From positions 3,782,001 to 3,846,000 of the forward strand of contig NZ_CP089293.1 in the NCBI RefSeq assembly GCF_021919345.1: a DNA stretch of 64,000 nucleotides, written 5' to 3'. Positions within the stretch are counted from its first letter, which is position 1. The number at the start of each line of letters is the position of its first letter. Shown here piece by piece: positions 41,938-49,693 of the stretch. The notes beneath the pieces were generated by a model, which saw only the letters and a program-made list of their open reading frames with translations, was not told the DNA's origin and did no database searches. The DNA comes from Paenarthrobacter nicotinovorans. GTDB lineage: Bacteria > Actinomycetota > Actinomycetes > Actinomycetales > Micrococcaceae. The translations under genes and the position numbers were made by a program.

Positions 41938-42879
41938 CTACCTCCTCGATGCCCACCCACCCTTTATGAGAGACTCCCGAATAAGACGGGCAACTCCGTC
42001 ATAGCCGTGCTCTTGGACATGACTGGCAGTAATGACGACAGAGATCCATCCGTTTGCAGCGAGTGCCGCCTCCCTCCGTAAGTCGGATTCCTGTTGGGCG
42101 GCGCTGAGGTGATGCACGCCGTCGTAATTCACCGCAACCTTGTATTCCGGAAAGGCGAGATCCGGCCACGCAACCTCGCGGCCCCACGCATCCAACACCA
42201 CGTAACTCAACGTCGGTTCCGGCAGGAAATTGCGGCCGATGGCCAGGCGGAGACGCGTCTCCGGGGCTGAATCTGCGCCGACGCGCGCGAGTTCCAGCGC
42301 GGCCCGGGCCTTCCGGATGCCTCGTGCGCCCGCATGTCTGCCTACTTGATTCCTCAGATCCTGTATTGAGCAGAATGGAATCCGATTGTGTCCAAAGCTC
42401 CTGGTCTGGCTGCAGATGAAATGGTCGGCCGCTGCCACCAGGTCTTCGAACGGCAACACAGCGGCGAGATCCAGCCATGTCCGGGAAGGACTCGTCAGCG
42501 GAATGCCGTCCATGAATGCGACGTCGAATTCGCCCAGCACCATCCGATGGCCACGAACACCCTTTCGCTGCGGCCTGAAGGCGCCGTCCGTGCGGGTCAG
42601 ATGAATCAGGAAATCCTGCTGCCGATCCCACGGCAGCGGGCACCCCCACAACATCGCGGCCGTTTCATGGCAGCAAATCGCGCCATCGCTCACTGCTGTC
42701 AGGAGCCTCGCGGTGTGTGCGGGGTCTTGCTCCTCGCCCCAGGGAACACGGATGCCCCTGCTGGCGACCTGGAGATCGCTGTTCCAGGCACGATGATCCG
42801 GAAGGCCGGCCGCACGTTGCTCGGCCAGGGTGAACGAGCGACCTTGGAGATGGGGCGGAAGCGGCGGAGACAACCTCAT
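41938..42879 (-). CDS. AbiEi/DUF559-type protein with altered nuclease motif
   Basis: A 313-residue protein of the AbiEi-DUF559 group common in actinobacteria. The N-terminal half (SFTLAEQRAAGLPDHRAWNS, GAICCHETAAMLWGCPLP, SPSRTWLDLAAVLPFEDLVA) matches the AbiEi-like domain. The C-terminal half is Vsr-like: RLRLAIGRNFLPEPTLSYVV, then WPDLAFPEYKVAVNYDGVHH. Most relatives I know read VAVEYDG at this place; here the acidic residue is Asn, which could disable cleavage. Despite AbiEi-like homology no AbiEii toxin gene is adjacent. Direct repeats lie on both sides (41846 and 43002). Confidence 0.8.
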   Translation of the reverse strand: MRLSPPLPPHLQGRSFTLAEQRAAGLPDHRAWNSDLQVASRGIRVPWGEEQDPAHTARLLTAVSDGAICCHETAAMLWGCPLPWDRQQDFLIHLTRTDGAFRPQRKGVRGHRMVLGEFDVAFMDGIPLTSPSRTWLDLAAVLPFEDLVAAADHFICSQTRSFGHNRIPFCSIQDLRNQVGRHAGARGIRKARAALELARVGADSAPETRLRLAIGRNFLPEPTLSYVVLDAWGREVAWPDLAFPEYKVAVNYDGVHHLSAAQQESDLRREAALAANGWISVVITASHVQEHGYDGVARLIRESLIKGGWASRR

Positions 42880-43001
42880 CAGCCATTGTTTGCACGCCTT
42901 GGGATGCCTTGGTCGTCCTTTGGGCGGTTACCCACAGTGTGGAGGAATAGTGCCGCACTCAGCGCGCGCCGAGGAGCAAGATCTCAACCGAAAACGCCCC
43001 T

Positions 43002-43084
43002 CCCAAAGAGCCGAAAGCTCACCCCTCAGCGCAAAAGGGGCCACCCAAAGAGCCGAAAGCTCACCCCTCAGCGCAAAAGGGAGC
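43002..43084. repeat. 42-bp direct repeat, two units
   Basis: Two units beginning CCCAAAGAGCCGAAAGCTCA at 43002 and 43044, each continuing CCCCTCAGCGCAAAAGGG. Each has a stem GAGC-CGAAA-GCTC. The array runs up to the stop codon of dcd (43085) and lies about 120 bp upstream of the DUF559-type gene; 42880-43001 shows nothing recognisable. Confidence 0.92.
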
Positions 43085-43660
43085 CTAGATGGACGTCCGG
43101 TGGAAGTTCTGGTGGCTGCGGCTGGCGGTCGGGCCACGCTGTCCTTGGTAGCGGTTGCCGTATTCGCCGGAGCCGTAAGGGTGCTCAGCCGAGGAAGTGA
43201 GGCGGAAGAAGCACAGCTGGCCAATCTTCATGCCCGGCCAGAGCTTGATGGGGAGCGTGGCCACGTTGGAGAGCTCCAGCGTCACGTGTCCGGAGAATCC
43301 CGGATCGATGAACCCTGCCGTCGAGTGCGTCAGCAAGCCGAGGCGCCCCAGGGAGGACTTGCCTTCCAGGCGTGCAGCAATGTCATCGGCCAGGCTGACG
43401 GTCTCGTAGGTCGAACCCAGGACGAATTCTCCAGGGTGCAGGATGAAGGGTTCGTCACCTTCCACCTCCACGAGCCTGGTCAGCTCGGGCTGCTCCTCGG
43501 CGGGATCGATGTGCGCGTATTTGTGGTTGTCGAAGAGCCGGAAGAACCGGTCGATACGCACGTCCACGGAAGACGGCTGCACCATCGCGGGATCGTACGG
43601 CTCAAGAACAATCCGTTGGGAGTCTATTTCGGCACGTATGTCGCGGTCAGAGATCAGCAC
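43085..43660 (-). CDS. dcd: dCTP deaminase
   Basis: A 191-residue deoxycytidine triphosphate deaminase. [21 protein letters not shown] is the typical N-terminus; [37 protein letters not shown] contains the nucleotide-binding Ser/Arg and the catalytic glutamate near residue 128; [18 protein letters not shown] closes the active site. It makes dUTP (or dUMP in the bifunctional actinobacterial form) for thymidylate synthesis. Monocistronic; divergent from the CAP-domain secreted protein. Confidence 0.95.
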
Positions 43661-43778
43661 GTCATCAAAAATACCCCAAATACCGAACGCATTGTCCGGA
43701 CAGCCTCATGGGACTATAGTTCCCGGACAGGTAAAGCCGCGCCCGTACTTGGGGGCAACGAGCATCCGCGGGGTAATT

Positions 43779-45755
43779 GTGAACAAACTGGCAGCGCCTG
43801 CCGCCATTGTGCTGGCTGGCGCGCTGGCGCTTTGCATGGCCGCATCAAGCCAGATCCTGCCGGCAACGGAGGCGGTTCCCGGCGCAAGCACCACAGCATC
43901 GTCCAGTGTCCCGTCCGGGTTGTCGGCACCTGAGGAAAGCCCGACGGCGGCTCCCGCACCTGCAGCGGCGACCCCCGCCGTCGATGGGTCCTCCAGTTCC
44001 GCAACGCCTGCAGCGCCAGCAGCGCTGACACCTCCTCCCGCGCGGGATCCTGCCTCGGATGGCGGGCCGATCGCCGTCGATCCGGTTTTCGAAACACCGC
44101 CTCCCGTGCCGGAAATCGGACCGTCATGGGGACCGGACAATCCTTCGGATCCCAGCCCGAGCGCCTCCGGTACAACGACCCCGCCGGTCGAAACGCAGCC
44201 GACGTCGGAAGAGACGGCAGACAGTGGCGCCGCCGCAACGACGCCGACGGCCGAGGCCGCAGGGCCCTCGCCAACAGCCCCGCCCTCGCCAACAGCCGCA
44301 CCGACGCCAACAGCCCCGCCCTCGCCAACAGCCGCGCCAACACCAACAGCCACGCCAACGCCGACACCATCGTCAACGCCAACGCAAACCCCCTCGGCCG
44401 ATCCCGGCGCGACCCCCGCCACCGACTCCCCCAGCCCGTTCCCCGGCAAGGCTCCGGGCCACGACCCCAATCTCCAAGACGGCGCTTTGGCGCTCCTCCC
44501 CGACAACAACAGCGCAGCGATCCTCACGGTGTTCAATGCGATCAACAGCTACCGCGCATCGTTGGGCCTCGCTCCGGTGAAGTACCACGCCACGGTTGCC
44601 AACCTGGCGCAGGAGTGGTCAAACAACATCGCTACCCGTGAGGTGATCCAGCACCGGCCCAACTTCTGGACGGACCCGCGGGCGATGAATCCGAACAATG
44701 GAGCGGGGGAGGTCATTGCAGTCCGCTGGGACCGCGACGCGGCGCAACTTGTGGAGTGGTGGAAGGGCTCCCCGGGCCACGATGCTTTGCTCCGGGACCC
44801 CAGGTTCAATGTGATGGGTATCGGCATCACCTACACGGACGGCAACTGGCAGACGACGCCCAACCGGTACACGCTGTGGGGCGTGGTCAACTTCTTCGGC
44901 TACACAACGTTGCCCGCCGGAACCACCACCAGCCCGGGTGGAACGGTGACACCACCCACTGACCCTGTGGCGGTGTGCGAACCAGGGTCCAAGCACCAAC
45001 CCCCAACGGTCGATTTGAGTGCCGCGGCAATCAGCAGTGCTGCCGACCTGGTGTCCATCGCCGCCGACGGTTCCGTCGTTGCGTACCCGTCCTGGGGTAA
45101 CGGCAGATTTGGCCTGGGCAAGCGGATTGGTGCCGGATTCGTGGGCCTCAAGGAGCTGTTTGTGGTGGACTGGGACCGCGATGGGGTCTTCGACCTGCTC
45201 TATCAACGGCTGGACGGGGCGCTCCTGGTGTATCCGGGCCTTCAAACGGGCGGTTTCAAGGATCCGGTGGTCTTGGGCCAGGGCTGGGGAACCTTGAACA
45301 TTTCGGTGGGCACGTGGTGCGCCAACAACCGGCTTCCCCAGATCGTCGCCATGGACCAGGGCGGCAACCTGTATCTGTACAAGAACACGGGCTTGGCCTA
45401 CATCCGCAGCCAGTCTGCGATTGGCACCGGCAACCCGTCTGTCCGGGTGACCATGGTGGATTACAACGCCGATGGCTTCCAGGACCTGCTCAGCACCGAG
45501 CCGAACGGCACCTTGCGCCTGTACCGGGGCAGCGGCCTGGGTACACCGAAACAGGAATCACGCCCCGTAGTGGGCAGCGCGTGGACGGATTACACAGGGT
45601 TGCGGGCTTTGAGTGGCCTCACGGGACCGGGCTCGGTAGGCGTGGCGGGCCTGGACCGCAATGGCATGGTGGAGTACTGGGACCTGACCTCGGGACGCCT
45701 CACTACCCCTGTGACGATTGGCAATGGTTGGGCCGGGCTGAGGTTCGCCAGCTAG
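43779..45755 (+). CDS. Secreted CAP/SCP-domain protein with C-terminal propeller-like repeats
   Basis: A 658-residue exported protein. Residues 1-30 are a signal peptide (LAAPAAIVLAGALALCMAA). Residues to about 245 are a Pro/Thr/Ala/Ser-rich linker that includes PTAPPSPTAAPTPT repeats. A CAP (SCP-PR1) domain follows: NAINSYRASLGLAPVKYH, LAQEWSNNIATREVIQHRPN, GAGEVIAVRW, WWKGSPGHDALLRDPRFNVMGIG. The last 250 residues are FG-GAP/VCBS-like blades (VDWDRDGVFDLLYQRLDGALLVYPG; VDYNADGFQDLLSTEPNG) matching those of the VanY protein at 46406. The start is GTG at 43779 with GGGG upstream; the frame is open much further 5' but overlaps dcd. Confidence 0.88.
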   Translation: MNKLAAPAAIVLAGALALCMAASSQILPATEAVPGASTTASSSVPSGLSAPEESPTAAPAPAAATPAVDGSSSSATPAAPAALTPPPARDPASDGGPIAVDPVFETPPPVPEIGPSWGPDNPSDPSPSASGTTTPPVETQPTSEETADSGAAATTPTAEAAGPSPTAPPSPTAAPTPTAPPSPTAAPTPTATPTPTPSSTPTQTPSADPGATPATDSPSPFPGKAPGHDPNLQDGALALLPDNNSAAILTVFNAINSYRASLGLAPVKYHATVANLAQEWSNNIATREVIQHRPNFWTDPRAMNPNNGAGEVIAVRWDRDAAQLVEWWKGSPGHDALLRDPRFNVMGIGITYTDGNWQTTPNRYTLWGVVNFFGYTTLPAGTTTSPGGTVTPPTDPVAVCEPGSKHQPPTVDLSAAAISSAADLVSIAADGSVVAYPSWGNGRFGLGKRIGAGFVGLKELFVVDWDRDGVFDLLYQRLDGALLVYPGLQTGGFKDPVVLGQGWGTLNISVGTWCANNRLPQIVAMDQGGNLYLYKNTGLAYIRSQSAIGTGNPSVRVTMVDYNADGFQDLLSTEPNGTLRLYRGSGLGTPKQESRPVVGSAWTDYTGLRALSGLTGPGSVGVAGLDRNGMVEYWDLTSGRLTTPVTIGNGWAGLRFAS

Positions 45756-46189
45756 GAGCTGGATTCGATCGCGGCCTTCAGCCGTTCCAACTGGCCGACT
45801 TCAATCTCCAGGGCCTTCTGGATCATCCCGTTCATGAGCTTGCGCAGACCTTTGGGATGGTATTCAAGGGCAAAGCGCAGCCGGGTGGTATCGCCTTCGG
45901 TGCTGAGGTAGTAGCCGCCGGTTGGCCGGGCGGGTCCCGCTACGACGGCGTACCGGACTTCCGCGCCGGGGCGGGCCTCGGTGATGGTGAAATCGGCTGC
46001 GATGGGCCGGCCACCAGGTCCGGCGACGGTCTGCTGGTACAACGCACCCTTTTGGCCGCGAACGCCTGATCGAAGCGCGATGCTTCGCACGTCTGAACGC
46101 CAGAGTGAGTTGTTCATCCCGTCCATGAGGAAACCGTAAACGGTCATGGCGTCCCGACTGATCACCACTTCATTGGCTGCGAATGCCAC
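45752..46189 (-). CDS. SRPBCC (START-like) domain protein
   Basis: A 145-residue polyketide cyclase/dehydrase-type SRPBCC protein with a probable hydrophobic ligand pocket. ANEVVISRDAMTVYGFLMDG is the N-terminal strand-helix pattern, and TTRLRFALEYHPKGLRKLMNGMIQKALEIEV the C-terminal long helix. The ligand is unknown. It lies between the two secreted proteins on the opposite strand, overlapping the CAP gene's end by 4 nt. Confidence 0.82.
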   Translation of the reverse strand: MAFAANEVVISRDAMTVYGFLMDGMNNSLWRSDVRSIALRSGVRGQKGALYQQTVAGPGGRPIAADFTITEARPGAEVRYAVVAGPARPTGGYYLSTEGDTTRLRFALEYHPKGLRKLMNGMIQKALEIEVGQLERLKAAIESSS

Positions 46190-46405
46190 GGAAAACCTCT
46201 CTCGGCCTACGGTTCAAATGTCGTAGCCGGGTTCCCCATACGCAGCAGCTAACAAGTTCAGAATAGTCAGCCCGGTGCGGTGACGACACACGACTTCCGA
46301 GCCTTGACCGAATGGTTACCTGCCGATTTTTTCCCGCGCACTGCTGACACGCCTTCCATGGCCGGGTAGAGTGCCAGCCGCTGGACAATTCCACTGGGGG
46401 GCGTC

Positions 46406-47986
46406 ATGCAGGTTCAAGACCGACCGGGAACACCAAGAAACGCCCGACGCCGGGTGGCGGCTTGCGCTGTATTCCTCGCCCTGGTGCTGGCGGCCACCCT
46501 CGCTCCCGCGGCCGCCGCGGCAGCCCCGGCCAGCGCGGCACCCACGGCTCAGGCGACCCGGTACGTTTCCGAAGCCGGAGTCACGGCCCACCGCGCCGCC
46601 GTCGTCAAAGCCGCCGTCGTGAACGCCGCCGCCGTAAAAGCGCAGGTGCCTTCGACCGCCAATCCGCTGCCTGGCCTCGATCCCGCGGGTGATCCTGCCA
46701 ACTTGTCCGTCCTTGTGAACAAGTCCCGCCCCCTGAACCCTGCCACCTACGCCCCGGCAGATCTGGTGAACGCGCGTGGCTCGGGACAGTATCTCCGGGC
46801 CGAAGCTGCAGCGTGGCTCAACGGGCTTTTCCAGGGTGCGGCGGATGCCGGGACCGGCGGGCTGGCAGTCGTGAGTGGCTATCGTTCTTACGCCCAGCAA
46901 CAACAGGTGTACTCGTCCTATGTGAACCTTTACGGCCAGGCGCAGGCGGACCTGATCTCGGCAAGGCCGGGCTACAGTGAGCACCAAACCGGCCTTGCCG
47001 TCGATGTCGAAAATGCCAACGGTTCCTGTGGGCTCAGCACCTGCTTCGGTGACACTGCCGCCGGAATGTGGGTGGCAGCGAACGCGTACAAATACGGTTT
47101 CATCGTCCGGTACCCCAACGGCTACACCAACATCACCGGGTACAGCTACGAACCGTGGCACCTGCGCTACGTCGGAGTGGATCTGGCAACGGATATGAAG
47201 CGCCGTGGCTTTGCCACTTTGGAACAGTATTTCTCCGGAAACCCCAGCGTCCATGCCAGCATCACCTCGGGCGCGGACCTGGTGGCCACGGACGCTGCCG
47301 GGCGGCTGCTTCGCTACCCCGCGCTGCCGAGCGGTGGCTACGGCGTTCCTGTACAGATTGGTTCCAACTGGACGGGCCTGAAGCAGGCGTTCGTGGTGGA
47401 TTGGGATTCGGACGGCGTCTATGACCTTCTGGCGCAATGGAACAACGGCACCCTGGGCCTGTTCAAGGGATGGCCCGGCGGCGCTTTCTCGACCCAGATC
47501 GTGGTGGGCACGGGAGACTGGGACGCTATGACCATCACTGTGGGCAAGTGGTCCAGCGACCAGGGTTACCCGGGCGTCGTGGGGTATTTCCCTGACGGCG
47601 GCCTGCGCTACTACCCCAACACCTCCGGCCGGGCGTTGACTTACCGGGTGGACATCGGAACCGGCTGGGCGGGACTGGGGCTGACCATGGCCGATTGGGA
47701 CGCGGACGGCGCCAACGACATCCTGGCCACCACACCCTCCGGACTTCTGCTCAGTTACCCAGGCAATGGAGTTGGCGGCTTCAAAGGTCAGCCAAGCGTC
47801 ATCGGCTCGGGGTGGGGAACCATGAAGGCCTTGGTGCCTGGCTTCGGCTTGTCAGGTCCAGGTACACGCAGCATTACCGCCCAGACCGTGGACGGGTATT
47901 TGGTGGACTACGGATTGGGACTCGGAGTCTGGGGTCCGCAACGCCAAGTGGGCAACGGCTGGGGCTCAATGAAGCTGTTCAAATGA
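46406..47986 (+). CDS. Secreted VanY-type D-Ala-D-Ala carboxypeptidase with propeller-like repeats
   Basis: A 526-residue exported protein. An Arg-rich start and hydrophobic stretch (AACAVFLALVLAATLAPAAA) form a signal peptide. The VanY/DacB metallopeptidase domain (about residues 95-270) has SGYRSYAQQQQVYSSYV, zinc ligands in SEHQTGLAVD near 190 and EPWHLRYVG near 248. It trims D-alanine from peptidoglycan stems. Residues from about 285 are FG-GAP-like blades (VDWDSDGVYDLLAQWNNG; ADWDADGANDILATTPSG) homologous to the C-terminus of the CAP protein at 43779. The module probably binds the wall or a surface ligand. Confidence 0.92.
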   Translation: MQVQDRPGTPRNARRRVAACAVFLALVLAATLAPAAAAAAPASAAPTAQATRYVSEAGVTAHRAAVVKAAVVNAAAVKAQVPSTANPLPGLDPAGDPANLSVLVNKSRPLNPATYAPADLVNARGSGQYLRAEAAAWLNGLFQGAADAGTGGLAVVSGYRSYAQQQQVYSSYVNLYGQAQADLISARPGYSEHQTGLAVDVENANGSCGLSTCFGDTAAGMWVAANAYKYGFIVRYPNGYTNITGYSYEPWHLRYVGVDLATDMKRRGFATLEQYFSGNPSVHASITSGADLVATDAAGRLLRYPALPSGGYGVPVQIGSNWTGLKQAFVVDWDSDGVYDLLAQWNNGTLGLFKGWPGGAFSTQIVVGTGDWDAMTITVGKWSSDQGYPGVVGYFPDGGLRYYPNTSGRALTYRVDIGTGWAGLGLTMADWDADGANDILATTPSGLLLSYPGNGVGGFKGQPSVIGSGWGTMKALVPGFGLSGPGTRSITAQTVDGYLVDYGLGLGVWGPQRQVGNGWGSMKLFK

Positions 47987-48086
47987 GGACCTGCCGGGGC
48001 ACGTTCGGCCGGACGGAGTGGCTGTCCTGGGCGGCGCCGCAACTGCGCTAAGCTAGGACTCGCCCGATTCATTTCCGTCGGGCAGC

Positions 48087-48157
48087 GCGGGCGTAGCTCA
48101 ATGGTAGAGCGCTAGCTTCCCAAGCTCGATACGCGGGTTCGATTCCCGTCGCCCGCT
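48087..48157 (+). tRNA. tRNA-Gly (CCC)
   Basis: A 71-nt cloverleaf: acceptor GCGGGCG pairs with CGCCCGC, D-arm GCTC-AATGGTA-GAGC, T-arm CGGGTTCGATTCCCG, and the anticodon loop TTCCCAA gives CCC, reading GGG. CCA is not encoded. The anticodon stem CTAGC/GCTCG has one U-C mismatch at its second pair. A strong terminator follows 4 nt later. Confidence 0.93.
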
Positions 48158-48161
48158 CAGC

Positions 48162-48200
48162 GAACCCCGGATCCTTCTGGATCCGGGGTTCATTTTTTTT
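48162..48200 (+). terminator. Intrinsic terminator after tRNA-Gly
   Basis: GAACCCCGGATCC and GGATCCGGGGTTC form a perfect 13-bp stem with a TTCT loop, followed by A and eight Ts. This is a textbook Rho-independent terminator for the tRNA. Confidence 0.95.
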
Positions 48201-48329
48201 CGTGACAATAAAGCCCGACGGCGGCTCCCGCCGCAGCGCGCCCGTGCGGGCAGCGCCGGGGCACCGGAACCCGGGTAGGTGTATCGTCAGGAGTCAGGAG
48301 CCATTTCGGTTCCGCTCTAGGGAGCAATC

Positions 48330-48464
48330 ATGGGCGACAAATCACCGCGCCAAACCGCATCAAAGAAATCCAGTAAATCCATCAAGGAAAAACGTGCGGA
48401 CAAGAGGGCTTCCGAGTCCTCCGCCACCGAGGCCGCAAAGCCTTCCACCGGCAACAAGAAGTGA
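48330..48464 (+). CDS. Small basic protein (44 residues)
   Basis: A 44-residue, Lys/Ser/Ala-rich, highly charged protein starting MGDKSPRQTASKKSSK and ending STGNKK. GGAG lies 5 nt before the ATG at 48330, and the stop overlaps the next gene's GTG start (GTGA), so it is translated and coupled to the carboxyethylornithine-synthase-like gene. Similar MGDK-starting short proteins are widespread in actinobacteria without known function. It may be disordered or nucleic-acid-binding. Too short for standard ORF cut-offs. Confidence 0.75.
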   Translation: MGDKSPRQTASKKSSKSIKEKRADKRASESSATEAAKPSTGNKK

Positions 48465-49633
48465 CCGCGGCCAACGGCCAGCTGAGCATAGGCGTCCTCG
48501 CTACCTCGCTGAAGCCGAACGAGCGGCGCCTCCCCATCCACCCGCAGCATTTGGAGCGCATAGCCCCGGAAGTGCGCCGGCAACTCCGTTTCGAACATGG
48601 CTACGGCGAGCGTTTCGGTGTCCCGGACAGCAAGCTCGAATCGTTGGTGGGCGGACTCGGCACTCGCCAGGAACTGCTCGCCAACAGCGACGTCATCCTC
48701 CTGCCCAAGCCGCAGGCCCAGGATCTCGCTGAACTCCGCGACGGTCAGACGCTCTGGGGTTGGCCCCACTGCGTGCAGGACCGGGCCATCACTCAATTGG
48801 CCATCGACAAGAAGCTCACACTCATCGCCTTCGAGGCCATGAACCATTGGGCCGGCGATGGCGGTTTTGGCCTGCACGTTTTCCACAAGAACAACGAGCT
48901 CGCCGGGTACTGCTCGGTACTGCATGCATTGGCTTTGACCGGTTCAACCGGCGACTATGGCCGCCGGCTCAGTGCTGTGGTGATCGGTTTCGGTGCCACT
49001 GCCCGCGGTGCCGTCACAGCCCTGAATGCCCACGGCGTCCATGACGTCCAGGTTCTGACCAACCGGGGCGTTGCCGCCGTCGGGTCCCCCATCCATTCGG
49101 TGCGGATCGTGCAGTTCGACCACGACAGCAAGGCTCCGTTCCTCAGCGAGGTCATCACGGACAACGGGCGCAAGCCATTGGCTCCGTTCCTGGCCGCGGC
49201 GGACATCGTGGTCAATTGCACCCTGCAGGACCCGAACGCTCCACTGACGTACTTGCGGACCGAAGACCTGACGGAGTTCCAGCCGGACAGTCTGATCGTC
49301 GACGTTTCCTGCGATGAAGGCATGGGATTCAGCTGGGCGCGGACCACCACGTTCGACGAGCCGATGTTCCGCGTCGGCGGTCACGTCAACTACTACGCGG
49401 TGGACCACAGCCCGTCCTATCTTTGGAACTCGGCCAGCTGGGAAATCAGCGAGGCCCTGCTGCCCTTCCTGGACACTGTGGTGGCGGGCCCGGACGGGTG
49501 GGATGCCAACGAGACCATCTCGCGTGCCATCGAAATCCGCGACGGCGTCATCCGCAATCCGGACATCCTTGAGTTCCAGGGCCGCTCCCCGGAGTACCCG
49601 CACCTGCCGGTGGCGCAGCTTCTGGCACGATAG
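48461..49633 (+). CDS. N5-(carboxyethyl)ornithine synthase-like dehydrogenase
   Basis: A 390-residue protein of the alanine dehydrogenase/pyridine nucleotide transhydrogenase superfamily. The N-terminal domain has LPIHPQHLERI and EHGYGERFG; the NAD-binding Rossmann fold shows VVIGFGATARGAVTALNAHG; FQPDSLIVDVSCDEGMGFSWARTTTF is the pattern of carboxyethylornithine synthase. Lactococcal CeoS condenses pyruvate with ornithine reductively; the function in actinobacteria is not settled. GTG start, overlapping the 44-residue protein by 4 nt; a strong hairpin follows. Confidence 0.82.
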   Translation: MTAANGQLSIGVLATSLKPNERRLPIHPQHLERIAPEVRRQLRFEHGYGERFGVPDSKLESLVGGLGTRQELLANSDVILLPKPQAQDLAELRDGQTLWGWPHCVQDRAITQLAIDKKLTLIAFEAMNHWAGDGGFGLHVFHKNNELAGYCSVLHALALTGSTGDYGRRLSAVVIGFGATARGAVTALNAHGVHDVQVLTNRGVAAVGSPIHSVRIVQFDHDSKAPFLSEVITDNGRKPLAPFLAAADIVVNCTLQDPNAPLTYLRTEDLTEFQPDSLIVDVSCDEGMGFSWARTTTFDEPMFRVGGHVNYYAVDHSPSYLWNSASWEISEALLPFLDTVVAGPDGWDANETISRAIEIRDGVIRNPDILEFQGRSPEYPHLPVAQLLAR

Positions 49634-49641
49634 CCCCACGC

Positions 49642-49678
49642 AGATGAAGCGCCCCCGGTTGCCGGGGGCGCTTCATCT
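49642..49678. terminator. Perfect 17-bp-arm hairpin
   Basis: AGATGAAGCGCCCCCGG pairs exactly with CCGGGGGCGCTTCATCT around TTG. It lies between the convergent dehydrogenase and MFS genes and probably terminates both. Confidence 0.9.
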
Positions 49679-49693
49679 ACTTAAGCCGTCTTC

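Noticed and set aside
41938..42879. AbiE-type toxin-antitoxin system
   Set aside because: Only the AbiEi-like part is present; no AbiEii nucleotidyltransferase toxin is adjacent, and the C-terminus is DUF559.
42388..43933. Overlapping plus-strand frames across the DUF559 gene and dcd
   Set aside because: They run antisense to two recognised genes and through the 42-bp repeats; translations show repeat-derived, low-complexity sequence.
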